A DNA stretch of 44,798 nt from Bacteroidaceae bacterium (GTDB lineage Bacteria > Bacteroidota > Bacteroidia > Bacteroidales > Bacteroidaceae): NCBI GenBank assembly GCA_024398535.1, contig JAKSIY010000006.1, positions 1-44,798 on the forward strand, given 5' to 3'. Below, in pieces: positions 15,941-24,191 of the stretch (position 1 is its first letter; the number at the start of each line of letters is the position of its first letter). Position numbers and translations under genes: made by a program. The notes beneath the pieces were generated by a model. That model had not been told where the DNA came from, made no database searches, and saw nothing but the letters and a program-made list of their open reading frames with translations.

Positions 15941-15964
15941 TCCCAAAAGAAAAAATCTTGTTAC

Positions 15965-16690
15965 ATGGCACACAACAGTATTCCTACAAGGCTGAAATCC
16001 CTCATCGGCGAGTTGTCCGCATGGGATTTCTTCCTGATAATCGGCTTTACCGCAGCCAGTCTTGCAGTTAGCCTCCTGAATGGTAATTTTCAGGGATGGA
16101 GCTATGCGGGAGGCATATGCAGTATCCTTTGCGTGATCTTTGGTGCAAAAGGCAATATGCTGAACTTTATCTTTGGATGGATCGGGTCGTTGATCCTGGG
16201 TACAATCATGTTCAGTTCCCATATCTATGCCATGGCCGCATTCTACATTCTCTACAATGCTCCCATGCAGATTGTCGGGTGGTACAAATGGAACAGAAGA
16301 CGTCTGAATCCTACGGAGAATATCATCAAGACCCGCTGGATGTCATGGCCACAGAGATGTGCCATGGTGGCTTCTACCTTTGCCATGATTGCCATAGCCT
16401 ACCTGATTCTCAGTAAGTTTACGGGCGATGCCCAGCCACTGAGCGATGCGGCTGCCGTTTCTGTTGCTGTCATTACCCAGTTTGTGCTGACTTTTGCTTT
16501 CATAGAGCAGTGGTGCCTGTGGATTACCATGGATATAGTGATGAGTGCGGTGTGGGTGATTGCCTGGAAATCGGGTGTGCCTCATGCTGCAATCCAGCTG
16601 GTTCTGGAAATGTTCTATCTGATAAATGCTGTAAGAGGACTGTTCCTCTGGGCAAAACTTGAGAAGTCCAATGGCAACACTGAAGGATAA
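15965..16690 (+). CDS. pnuC: Nicotinamide riboside transporter PnuC
   Basis: A 241-residue inner-membrane protein with about seven membrane helices. It carries PnuC hallmarks: FGWIGSLILG, then YAMAAFYILYNAPMQIVGWYKW, and a late helix with FIEQWCLWITMDIVMS. PnuC proteins take up nicotinamide riboside by facilitated diffusion for NAD synthesis. The Trp-rich WYKWNRRR and the FIEQWCLW helix argue for PnuC rather than the thiamine paralogue PnuT, though substrate cannot be proven. I took the ATG at 15965, because the longer frame from 15884 crosses the promoter at 15933. Its last 20 bp overlap the start of radA. Confidence 0.9.
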   Translation: MAHNSIPTRLKSLIGELSAWDFFLIIGFTAASLAVSLLNGNFQGWSYAGGICSILCVIFGAKGNMLNFIFGWIGSLILGTIMFSSHIYAMAAFYILYNAPMQIVGWYKWNRRRLNPTENIIKTRWMSWPQRCAMVASTFAMIAIAYLILSKFTGDAQPLSDAAAVSVAVITQFVLTFAFIEQWCLWITMDIVMSAVWVIAWKSGVPHAAIQLVLEMFYLINAVRGLFLWAKLEKSNGNTEG

Positions 16691-18065
16691 GACCGTCTTT
16701 GTGTGCGGCAACTGTGGATATGATTCTCCTAAGTGGAGCGGAAAATGTCCGTCCTGCGGCCAGTGGAACACCATGAAGGAGCAGGTGATAAAGGCCCAGC
16801 CGGCATCCGCTGTCCAGAGGCAGGCTGCATCGGGAACATCAATGAGAACGCAGACGTCACTGCGCCTGCATGAGATTGAGACCCGTGAGGAGCCGCGCAT
16901 CGACATGCGCGACAATGAGTTGAACCGCGTGCTTGGCGGCGGACTGGTAAGGGGTTCTCTGGTCCTGATAGGCGGTGAACCGGGCATCGGCAAATCTACG
17001 CTTGTACTTCAGACCGTGATGAAACTGCAGAACCTGAAGATTCTGTACGTTTCTGGTGAGGAGAGTGCAAGTCAGATAAAGTTGCGCGCGGAAAGGCTTG
17101 TGGATAATGCTTCTGGTGTTTCAGATGAACTGAAGATCCTGTGTGAGACGTCTCTGGAGACCATCTATGAGCAGATAAAGGAAAACCGCCCGGAGCTTGT
17201 GGTGGTTGATTCAATTCAGACAATCAGTACCCAGTATGTGGATTCTTCTGCTGGCAGCATAACCCAGGTAAGGGAGTGCGCAACGTCATTGCTCAAATTT
17301 GCAAAGGAGAGTGGTACAGCCGTCCTGCTGATTGGCCATATTACAAAAGAGGGAAGTATTGCCGGCCCGAAGATTCTTGAGCATATAGTTGATGCCGTAC
17401 TGCAGTTTGAGGGAGACCAGCATTATCTTTACAGGATACTGCGTCCTATCAAGAACAGGTTTGGAAGTACTGCAGAGCTTGGAATCTATGAGATGCAGCA
17501 ATCCGGCTTGCGCCAGGTGGGGAATCCGTCAGAACTGCTGCTGTCAGACAGCCATCAGGGCATGAGCGGTGTTGCCATAGCTGCTACCATTGAGGGCGTC
17601 AGGCCATTCCTGATTGAAGTCCAGGCCTTGGCAAGCAGTGCTGTCTATGGCACTCCTCAGAGAAGCGCCATAGGCTTTGATGTAAGACGCATGAATATGC
17701 TTCTGGCCGTTCTTGAGAAGAGGGCCGGCTTCAAGCTTGGCCAGAGGGATGTCTTCTTGAACATAGCCGGTGGAATCAGGGTCAATGATCCGGCAATTGA
17801 CCTGGCAGTTATCACATCTGTACTCTCAAGCAGCCTTGACGTGGCGGTTGACAGGACACTGTGCATGGCTGGCGAGGTAGGCCTTTCTGGAGAGATACGT
17901 CCGGTAAGCAGGATTGAGCAGCGTATTGCCGAGGCTCAGAAACTAGGCTTTGAGAGGATGATCCTTCCAAGGAACAACATGCATGGCCTTGATGGAAAGA
18001 AATATTCAATTGAACTTGTTCCAGTGCAGAAGGTAGAGGATGCCTTCCGTGCAATATTCGGATAA
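16671..18065 (+). CDS. radA: DNA repair protein RadA (branch-migration helicase)
   Basis: A 464-residue RadA/Sms. It has a C4 zinc finger at Cys12, 15, 26 and 29, a RecA-like ATPase with Walker A GEPGIGKST, the RadA-specific KNRFG motif, and a C-terminal Lon-type domain ending near VPVQKVEDAFRAIFG. RadA is a DnaB-like hexameric helicase that drives branch migration during recombination. The ATG at 16671 is preferred to a TTG at 16659 because MATLKDKTVFVC matches the usual start. It overlaps pnuC by 20 bp and is 5 bp from the FAD-protein gene. Confidence 0.97.
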   Translation: MATLKDKTVFVCGNCGYDSPKWSGKCPSCGQWNTMKEQVIKAQPASAVQRQAASGTSMRTQTSLRLHEIETREEPRIDMRDNELNRVLGGGLVRGSLVLIGGEPGIGKSTLVLQTVMKLQNLKILYVSGEESASQIKLRAERLVDNASGVSDELKILCETSLETIYEQIKENRPELVVVDSIQTISTQYVDSSAGSITQVRECATSLLKFAKESGTAVLLIGHITKEGSIAGPKILEHIVDAVLQFEGDQHYLYRILRPIKNRFGSTAELGIYEMQQSGLRQVGNPSELLLSDSHQGMSGVAIAATIEGVRPFLIEVQALASSAVYGTPQRSAIGFDVRRMNMLLAVLEKRAGFKLGQRDVFLNIAGGIRVNDPAIDLAVITSVLSSSLDVAVDRTLCMAGEVGLSGEIRPVSRIEQRIAEAQKLGFERMILPRNNMHGLDGKKYSIELVPVQKVEDAFRAIFG

Positions 18066-18070
18066 GAAGA

Positions 18071-19651
18071 ATGATAAAAGAACTACAGCTTAGGGTTGAG
18101 CCACGGTTCGCTGCAAGCGAGCAGGCCCTCAAGGAGACCGTTTCAAGGAATTGCGCTGTTGATGTAAGGACAATAACCGCAGTCAGAGTTCTGAAGAGGA
18201 GCATCGATGCGCGTCAGCGTACGGTTTTTGTGAATCTGACACTCAGGGTCTTCATCAATGAGCAGCCTTCTGAACAGGAATTCACCTCAATAGATTATCA
18301 CAGCGTTGATGGAAAGCCCGCTGCGGTAGTCGTCGGTGCAGGCCCTGGTGGCCTGTTTGCAGCTCTGCGCCTGATTGAACTGGGCATCAGGCCGATTGTC
18401 GTAGAAAGAGGAAAGAATGTACGTGACAGAAAGGTTGACATTGCGCAGATAAGCCGCACCCACAAGGTTGATCCGGAATCTAACTACAGTTTTGGAGAGG
18501 GTGGTGCCGGTGCCTACTCTGACGGCAAGTTGTACACCCGCAGCAAGAAAAGAGGCAACACGGACAGAATCCTGAACATATTCTGCCAGCATGGAGCCAG
18601 CCCAACAATCCTGAGCGATGCTCATCCCCACATAGGAACGGATAAGTTGCCGCGTGTCATTGAAAACATGCGTAACACAATCATCAATTGTGGAGGTGAA
18701 GTCCATTTTGAGACAAGGATGACGGGTTTCCTGATAGAGGGAGACCATGTGGCCGGAATACAGGCTGTGCATGGTTCAGAGGAACTGGTCTTCCGTGGCC
18801 CGGTGATTCTGGCAACAGGTCACTCTGCACGTGACGTGTATCGGTATCTGAATGACAGCAGGATAGAGATTGAGGCAAAAGGCATTGCTGTCGGATGCCG
18901 TCTGGAGCATCCGTCGCAGCTGATAGACCAGATTCAGTACCATAGCAGGGCTGGGCGTGGCAAGTGGCTCCCTGCTGCAGAGTACAGTTTTGTGACCCAG
19001 GTTGATGGCCGTGGCGTCTATAGCTTCTGCATGTGCCCGGGTGGATTTGTGGTGCCTGCGGCATCGGGCCCGCAGCAGATTGTGGTCAACGGCATGTCTC
19101 CTTCAGGCAGAAACTCCCGCTGGAGCAATTCCGGAATGGTGGTGGAGACAAGGGTAGAGGATGTATGCACTTCTGATGAGGAGTTGAAGGATCCACTCGT
19201 AATGATGCGTTTCCAGGAGAAACTGGAGCATGACTGCTGGCAGGCCGGAAACATGCGTCAGACTGCACCGTCACAGAGAATGACCGATTTTGTGAACGGA
19301 CGTGTCAGCTTTGACCTGCCCGAGACATCATACTCACCGGGCCTGATATCCAGTCCGCTCCATTTCTGGATGCCAAAGTTCGTGACGGACCGCCTGAAGC
19401 AGGGATTCCTGCAGTTTGGCCGCAGCAGTCATGGATTCCTGACGGATCAGGCTGCCATGATTGCTGTTGAGACACGTACTTCTGCCCCGGTCAGGATCAT
19501 CAGGAACAATGAAACGCTTCAGCACGTACGCCTGGAGGGCCTTTTCCCATGTGGTGAGGGTGCAGGATATGCTGGCGGTATAGTCTCGGCTGGTGTGGAC
19601 GGAGAACGCTGTGCAGAATCCCTGGCACAATATATGAATGCAATACGTTGA
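18071..19651 (+). CDS. FAD-dependent dehydrogenase-like protein (COG2509 type)
   Basis: A 526-residue flavoprotein. After an N-terminal region of about 85 residues comes the FAD-binding Rossmann motif VVGAGPGGLFAALRL (GAGPGG at 89-94), then ERGKNVRDR and GEGGAGAYSDGKLYTR, a segment typical of this uncharacterised NAD(FAD)-dependent dehydrogenase family. The C-terminal FPCGEGAGYAGGI closes the FAD site. The N-terminal part has an alpha/beta look (VDVRTITAVRVLKRSIDARQ) that may bind nucleic acid or a partner. No substrate is known. It lies between radA and the HAD gene in a tight operon, but the family occurs in many contexts, so a link to DNA repair is not implied. Confidence 0.85.
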   Translation: MIKELQLRVEPRFAASEQALKETVSRNCAVDVRTITAVRVLKRSIDARQRTVFVNLTLRVFINEQPSEQEFTSIDYHSVDGKPAAVVVGAGPGGLFAALRLIELGIRPIVVERGKNVRDRKVDIAQISRTHKVDPESNYSFGEGGAGAYSDGKLYTRSKKRGNTDRILNIFCQHGASPTILSDAHPHIGTDKLPRVIENMRNTIINCGGEVHFETRMTGFLIEGDHVAGIQAVHGSEELVFRGPVILATGHSARDVYRYLNDSRIEIEAKGIAVGCRLEHPSQLIDQIQYHSRAGRGKWLPAAEYSFVTQVDGRGVYSFCMCPGGFVVPAASGPQQIVVNGMSPSGRNSRWSNSGMVVETRVEDVCTSDEELKDPLVMMRFQEKLEHDCWQAGNMRQTAPSQRMTDFVNGRVSFDLPETSYSPGLISSPLHFWMPKFVTDRLKQGFLQFGRSSHGFLTDQAAMIAVETRTSAPVRIIRNNETLQHVRLEGLFPCGEGAGYAGGIVSAGVDGERCAESLAQYMNAIR

Positions 19652-19653
19652 CA

Positions 19654-20427
19654 ATGAGCATAAAGGCGGTATTCTTCGACATAGACGGGACTCTGGTCAG
19701 CCTTAAGACACACAAGGTTCCTGATTCGACCAGACGGGCTCTTGCCCTGCTCCGCAGCAAGGGCGTGAAAGTATTCATCAGCAGCGGACGCCCCTTCATG
19801 GCTATTGACAATCTGGACGATGAGGTCTTTGATGGATACATAACCGTAAACGGAGGTATCTGCTACTATGAAGGTGAGGTTATTCACAGATTCCCTATAC
19901 CCAGGAGCAACGTGGAGAGCTGGTGCAGGTATACGTCTGAAAATCCTGTTGACTGCTGCATGATTACTGAGAAGTACATATACATGAATAATATTTCCCA
20001 GGCAGCCCTGGATTTCTTTGATCTTCTTGATTTCAAGACGCCCCCGGTAATGAGTATCGAGTCTCAGCTGGAGGTTCCGGTTTACCAGATTGTGGGAATG
20101 ATTCCTGCTGGAAAGGATTCAGAGGCCATGGCGGCACTTCCAGACTGCATTTTCAAACGCTGGCATCCATCATTTGCCGATATCATAGCAAAGGGAAGTG
20201 ACAAGAGCCGTGGAATGCAGGCTCTGCTGGATCACATCGGCATCGGCCGTGAGGAGTGCATGGCATTCGGTGATGGAGGCAATGACATTGAGATGCTTGA
20301 TTTTGCACAGATCGACGTGGCTATGGGCGGTTCTGGCCAGGAGGTGACAGCGCACGCGGATTATGTTACGGATTCAGTCGATGAGGATGGAATCTGGAAT
20401 GCATTGAGACACTTTGGGCTGATTTGA
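19654..20427 (+). CDS. HAD-superfamily Cof-type phosphatase
   Basis: A 257-residue haloacid-dehalogenase phosphatase of the Cof/YbjI type. Motif I is DIDGT (Asp9 nucleophile, Asp11 acid/base), motif II is the ISSGR segment, and motif IV is GDGGNDIEML with the metal-binding Asp residues. A type IIB cap domain sits between, covering about residues 85-185. These enzymes dephosphorylate sugar phosphates, FMN precursors or PLP; the true substrate here is open. The ATG at 19654 lies 2 bp after the stop of the FAD-protein gene; an overlapping TTG at 19648 is less likely. It ends the pnuC operon. Confidence 0.9.
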   Translation: MSIKAVFFDIDGTLVSLKTHKVPDSTRRALALLRSKGVKVFISSGRPFMAIDNLDDEVFDGYITVNGGICYYEGEVIHRFPIPRSNVESWCRYTSENPVDCCMITEKYIYMNNISQAALDFFDLLDFKTPPVMSIESQLEVPVYQIVGMIPAGKDSEAMAALPDCIFKRWHPSFADIIAKGSDKSRGMQALLDHIGIGREECMAFGDGGNDIEMLDFAQIDVAMGGSGQEVTAHADYVTDSVDEDGIWNALRHFGLI

Positions 20428-20462
20428 TTCCTTATCTTAAAATAATAGGCTCGGGAATGGGC

Positions 20463-20472
20463 CTGCATGCAG
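20463..20472. promoter_or_regulatory. 10-bp perfect palindrome upstream of the thrA promoter
   Basis: CTGCATGCAG is self-complementary and ends 9 bp before the thrA -7 element, where a repressor would block polymerase. No regulator is known to me for this motif. Confidence 0.3.
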
Positions 20473-20481
20473 AAAATCAAG

Positions 20482-20489
20482 TAACTTTG
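20482..20489 (+). promoter_or_regulatory. -7 element for the threonine operon
   Basis: TAACTTTG followed by C is an exact match to TAnnTTTG(C). The expected transcript start near 20495 gives a leader of about 58 nt before the GTG at 20554. Confidence 0.7.
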
Positions 20490-20553
20490 CGTTTCTGAAT
20501 AAAGGACCGGTTTTGTATTCCGGCCCGAAGTATGAACTAAATACCACAAAACA

Positions 20554-22980
20554 GTGAAAGTACGGAAATTTGGAGGCTCTTCTGTCGGATCCAAGGGGAG
20601 CATCCTTAATGTGAAGAAGATTGTTGAGTCTGAGCCCGGCGAGGTGATAGTTGTTGTATCGGCGCTTGGCGGCATCACAGACAGGCTCATTCTGACTGCA
20701 AGACTGGCAAGCCAGGGTAAGCCTGAGTACAACCAGGAGATTGATGCCATGCTCAAGAGACATGAGGATATGATTGCAGATGTCGTTCCGATGTCTGGTC
20801 GTAACCGTGCCTTGCAGAATATCCATGCTCTTTTCGGTGAACTCAGGAACATCATGAACGGTCTCTTCCTGGTGAGGGATCTTTCTGAAAGCACGCTTGA
20901 CACCGTAGTAAGCTATGGCGAGAGGCTCTCTTCACAGATCGTAGCAGAACTTATAAAAGGCATCAAGCTGTTCGATGCCCGTGAATTCATAAAGACCGAG
21001 CACAAGTCAAGGACTCATGTAATTGACAGTGACGTCACCTACAGACTGATCCGTGAGAGATTTGAGAAGCGTCCAAAGCGATGCCTGGTTCCAGGCTTCA
21101 TTGCATCTGACGTGCTGACCGGCGAGATCACTAACCTGGGCCGTGGCGGTTCTGACTATACAGCATCGCTTCTGGCTGCTGCACTTGATGCCGAGAGCCT
21201 TGAAATCTGGACAGATGTGGATGGCTTCATGACAGCAGACCCAAGGGTAATCTCTACTGCATATACAATTGATGAGCTGACCTATGCAGAGGCAATGGAG
21301 CTCTGCAACTTCGGTGCAAAGGTTGTATATCCTCCTACAATCTACCCTGTTTGCGTAAAGAATATCCCAATCTGGGTCAAGAATACATTCAATCCTTCTG
21401 CCAAGGGAACCATCATTGTCAAGGAACTTCCTGCAGGCCAGAAGTCAATCAAGGGTATTTCAAGTATCAACGACACTTCACTGATTACGGTAAGCGGCCT
21501 TGGAATGGTTGGTATCATAGGTATCAATTTCAGAATCTTCAGGGCATTGGCAAACCGTGGTATCAGCGTGTTCATGGTTTCACAGGCATCGTCAGAGAAC
21601 AGTACGTCAATAGGTGTCAGGAATCAGGATGCAGACAATGCATGTGCAGTCCTGAACGAGGAGTTTGAGAAGGAGATTGCACTTGGTGCCATTTCACATA
21701 TAGAGGCGATGAAGAACCTGGCAACGATTGCTGTTGTCGGTGAAAACATGCGCCGCACTCCAGGTATTGCAGGCAAGCTCTTCGGTGTGCTTGGCCGCAA
21801 TGGCATCAGCGTGATAGCCTGTGCACAGGGTGCGAGTGAGACCAATATCTCATTCGTCGTTGATTCTGAGCTCCTGAGAAAGTCCCTGAATGTAATTCAT
21901 GATTCATTCTTCCTGTCTGAGTATCAGGTTCTGAATCTGTTCGTCTGCGGTGTGGGTACCGTGGGCAGTAGCCTTCTGGAACAGATCCGCCAGCAGCAGG
22001 AGAAACTGATGAAGGAGCGTGGCCTGAAGCTCAATGTGGTTGGAATAGCACGCGGAAGCAAGGCAATCTTTGCCCGTGAGGGAATATCGCTTGAGAATTA
22101 CAAGGAGCAGCTTGAGTCAGGTGAGGAGAGCAATATAGATCGTCTCCATGATGAGATAATCAACATGAATATCTTCAACTCCGTGTTCGTTGACTGTACT
22201 GCAAGTGCACAGGTTGCAAGCCTTTACAAGGACTTCTTGAATCACAACATATCCGTTGTTGCCGCTAACAAGATTGCGGCTTCTTCTGACTATGGCCATT
22301 ATTCGGAGCTGAAGCAGATTGCCCGCAGAAGAGGTGTCAAGTATCTCTTTGAGACAAATGTCGGTGCCGGACTTCCAATCATCAATACAATCAATGACAT
22401 GATAAACAGCGGTGACCGCATACTCAAGATTGAGGCTGTGGTAAGCGGTACCCTGAACTTCATATTCAGCACCATAAGCGCTGAGTGTCCGTTGAGCGAG
22501 ACAATCCGTCTGGCAAAGGAGAAGGGCTACAGCGAGCCGGATCCAAGAATTGACCTCAGTGGAACAGATGTTCTCAGGAAACTGGTCATCCTGGCGCGTG
22601 AAAGCGGATACAAGCTTGAGGCTGATGATGTAGAGAAACATCTGTTCATTCCCCAGGAACTGTTTGATGGCACGATCGATGAGTTCTGGCAGAAGCTTCC
22701 GTCTCTGGATGCCTCCTTTGAGGAGCGCAGGGCAATGCTTGAGAAGAGTGGACGCAGAATGCGTTTCGTTGCACGTCTGGAGAATGGTAACGGATGCATC
22801 GAACTTGCTGAGGTTGACCAGTACCATCCATTCTATAACCTGCAGGGCAGCAATAACATCATCTTGCTTACGACTGAGCGTTACAAGGAGTATCCTATGA
22901 TGATTCAGGGTTATGGAGCTGGTGCCGCAGTGACTGCCGCCGGTGTGTTTGCTGACATTATGAGTATTGCTAATATCTGA
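20554..22980 (+). CDS. thrA: Bifunctional aspartokinase / homoserine dehydrogenase
   Basis: An 808-residue fusion enzyme. The N-terminal aspartokinase (about 1-290) starts KVRKFGGSSVGS and phosphorylates aspartate. Two ACT-type regulatory regions follow (about 310-455), including VSGLGMVG and ATIAVVGENMRRTPG, where threonine would feed back. The C-terminal homoserine dehydrogenase starts near residue 462 with VCGVGTVGSSLL and contains the KGYSEPDPRIDLSGTDV signature. The start is GTG: it gives the family's N-terminus and an in-frame stop lies at 20533. E. coli ThrA is 820 residues. It opens a three-gene operon in which the next gene overlaps the stop by one base. Confidence 0.97.
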   Translation: MKVRKFGGSSVGSKGSILNVKKIVESEPGEVIVVVSALGGITDRLILTARLASQGKPEYNQEIDAMLKRHEDMIADVVPMSGRNRALQNIHALFGELRNIMNGLFLVRDLSESTLDTVVSYGERLSSQIVAELIKGIKLFDAREFIKTEHKSRTHVIDSDVTYRLIRERFEKRPKRCLVPGFIASDVLTGEITNLGRGGSDYTASLLAAALDAESLEIWTDVDGFMTADPRVISTAYTIDELTYAEAMELCNFGAKVVYPPTIYPVCVKNIPIWVKNTFNPSAKGTIIVKELPAGQKSIKGISSINDTSLITVSGLGMVGIIGINFRIFRALANRGISVFMVSQASSENSTSIGVRNQDADNACAVLNEEFEKEIALGAISHIEAMKNLATIAVVGENMRRTPGIAGKLFGVLGRNGISVIACAQGASETNISFVVDSELLRKSLNVIHDSFFLSEYQVLNLFVCGVGTVGSSLLEQIRQQQEKLMKERGLKLNVVGIARGSKAIFAREGISLENYKEQLESGEESNIDRLHDEIINMNIFNSVFVDCTASAQVASLYKDFLNHNISVVAANKIAASSDYGHYSELKQIARRRGVKYLFETNVGAGLPIINTINDMINSGDRILKIEAVVSGTLNFIFSTISAECPLSETIRLAKEKGYSEPDPRIDLSGTDVLRKLVILARESGYKLEADDVEKHLFIPQELFDGTIDEFWQKLPSLDASFEERRAMLEKSGRRMRFVARLENGNGCIELAEVDQYHPFYNLQGSNNIILLTTERYKEYPMMIQGYGAGAAVTAAGVFADIMSIANI

Positions 22981-24191
22981 TGAAACACATAATTATTTTA
23001 GGAGACGGAATGGCAGACTGGCCTATCGCCGAATTTGGCGACAGGACAATACTCCAGAATGCCAGGAAACCTTATATGGATATGATGGCCCGCAAGGGAC
23101 GTACCGGAATGCTGCGTACTGTCCCTGATGGTTTTACTCCTGGCAGCGAGGTTGCCAACATGGAGGTGATGGGCTATGATGTTACGAAAGTCTTTGAAGG
23201 CAGAGGCGTTCTTGAAGCTGCCAATATCGGCGTGGAACTGCTCCCCGGACAGATGGGAATGCGATGCAATATCATCTGTGTCAAGGATGGCAATATCAAG
23301 AATCATTCTGCAGGACATATCTCGACCGAAGAGGCTGATGAACTGGTACAGTACCTTCAGAAGGAGCTTGGCGGTAATGGGGTGACATTCCATACCGGCA
23401 TCCAGTACCGTCATCTGCTTGTCATTGACGGAGGAAACAAGCAGTTGCTCTGCACTCCTCCTCATGATGTTCCAGGACAGCCATTCATGCCATTGCTGAT
23501 CAAGGCAATGACTCCCGAGGCTCAGCCGACGGCCGACCTTCTGAATGAACTTATCCTGAAATCCCAGGAGATTCTGCCTAAGCATCCTGTAAATCAGAAA
23601 AGGGTTGCAGAGGGTAAGGATCCTGCCAATAGTATCTGGCCATGGTCGCCGGGTTACAGACCCAAGATGCAGACCATGTCTGAGATGTTCCCGCAGATCA
23701 GACGCAGTTCCGTCATTTCTGCAGTAGATCTTATCAAGGGCATCGGCCATTATGCCGGAATGAATGTCATTGATGTTGAAGGAGCTACAGGACTTGCTGA
23801 TACCAATTATGAAAACAAGGCAAAGGCAGCCATCAAGGCTCTTGAAACCGATGACTTTGTCTATGTGCACGTCGAGGCTCCTGATGAGGCCGGACATGAG
23901 GGCAATTTCACTCTTAAGAACAAGACGGTAGAGGATCTGGACAGTCGTCTGATTGGTCCGATCTATGAGGCTGTCAAGGATTGGGATGAGCCTGTCGCAT
24001 TTGCAGTACTGCCTGATCATCCGACCCCATGTGCCCACAGGACACATACAAGTGACCCGATACCATTCCTTGTATATTATCCGGGTATTGAGGCCGACAA
24101 TGTCCAGCAGTATGACGAGGAGTCCTGCAAGAGCGGTGCGTACGGACAGATTGAATTCACACAGTTTATAAAATTATTCCTAGAATCATAA
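22980..24191 (+). CDS. apgM: ApgM-family protein, probable homoserine kinase
   Basis: A 403-residue member of the archaeal-type, cofactor-independent phosphoglycerate mutase family (alkaline-phosphatase superfamily). It starts IILGDGMADWP (metal-binding Asp9), has the catalytic Ser56 in FTPGSEVANMEVMGYD, and ends with metal ligands in HVEAPDEAGHEGN and LPDHPTP. It sits exactly between thrA and thrC with one-base overlaps, and no classical GHMP-type thrB is present. In Bacteroides the member in this operon position has been assigned as a non-homologous homoserine kinase, and that is my preferred function here: phosphorylating homoserine for ThrC. Glycolytic phosphoglycerate mutase is the alternative. 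The sequence alone shows the family; the kinase role rests on context. Confidence 0.85.
   Translation: MKHIIILGDGMADWPIAEFGDRTILQNARKPYMDMMARKGRTGMLRTVPDGFTPGSEVANMEVMGYDVTKVFEGRGVLEAANIGVELLPGQMGMRCNIICVKDGNIKNHSAGHISTEEADELVQYLQKELGGNGVTFHTGIQYRHLLVIDGGNKQLLCTPPHDVPGQPFMPLLIKAMTPEAQPTADLLNELILKSQEILPKHPVNQKRVAEGKDPANSIWPWSPGYRPKMQTMSEMFPQIRRSSVISAVDLIKGIGHYAGMNVIDVEGATGLADTNYENKAKAAIKALETDDFVYVHVEAPDEAGHEGNFTLKNKTVEDLDSRLIGPIYEAVKDWDEPVAFAVLPDHPTPCAHRTHTSDPIPFLVYYPGIEADNVQQYDEESCKSGAYGQIEFTQFIKLFLES

Noticed and set aside
15908-16222. Upstream 105-codon extension of the GH9 frame on the minus strand
   Set aside because: It runs antisense through pnuC and its promoter. The protein starting at 15907 begins with a good signal peptide.
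20428-20553. Threonine attenuator with a leader peptide
   Set aside because: No Thr/Ile-rich leader frame, and no terminator hairpin with a U tract, is present.
22998-24047. A 349-codon frame antisense to the apgM homologue
   Set aside because: It mirrors the codon pattern of a well-conserved gene on the other strand, and its translation shows no domain.
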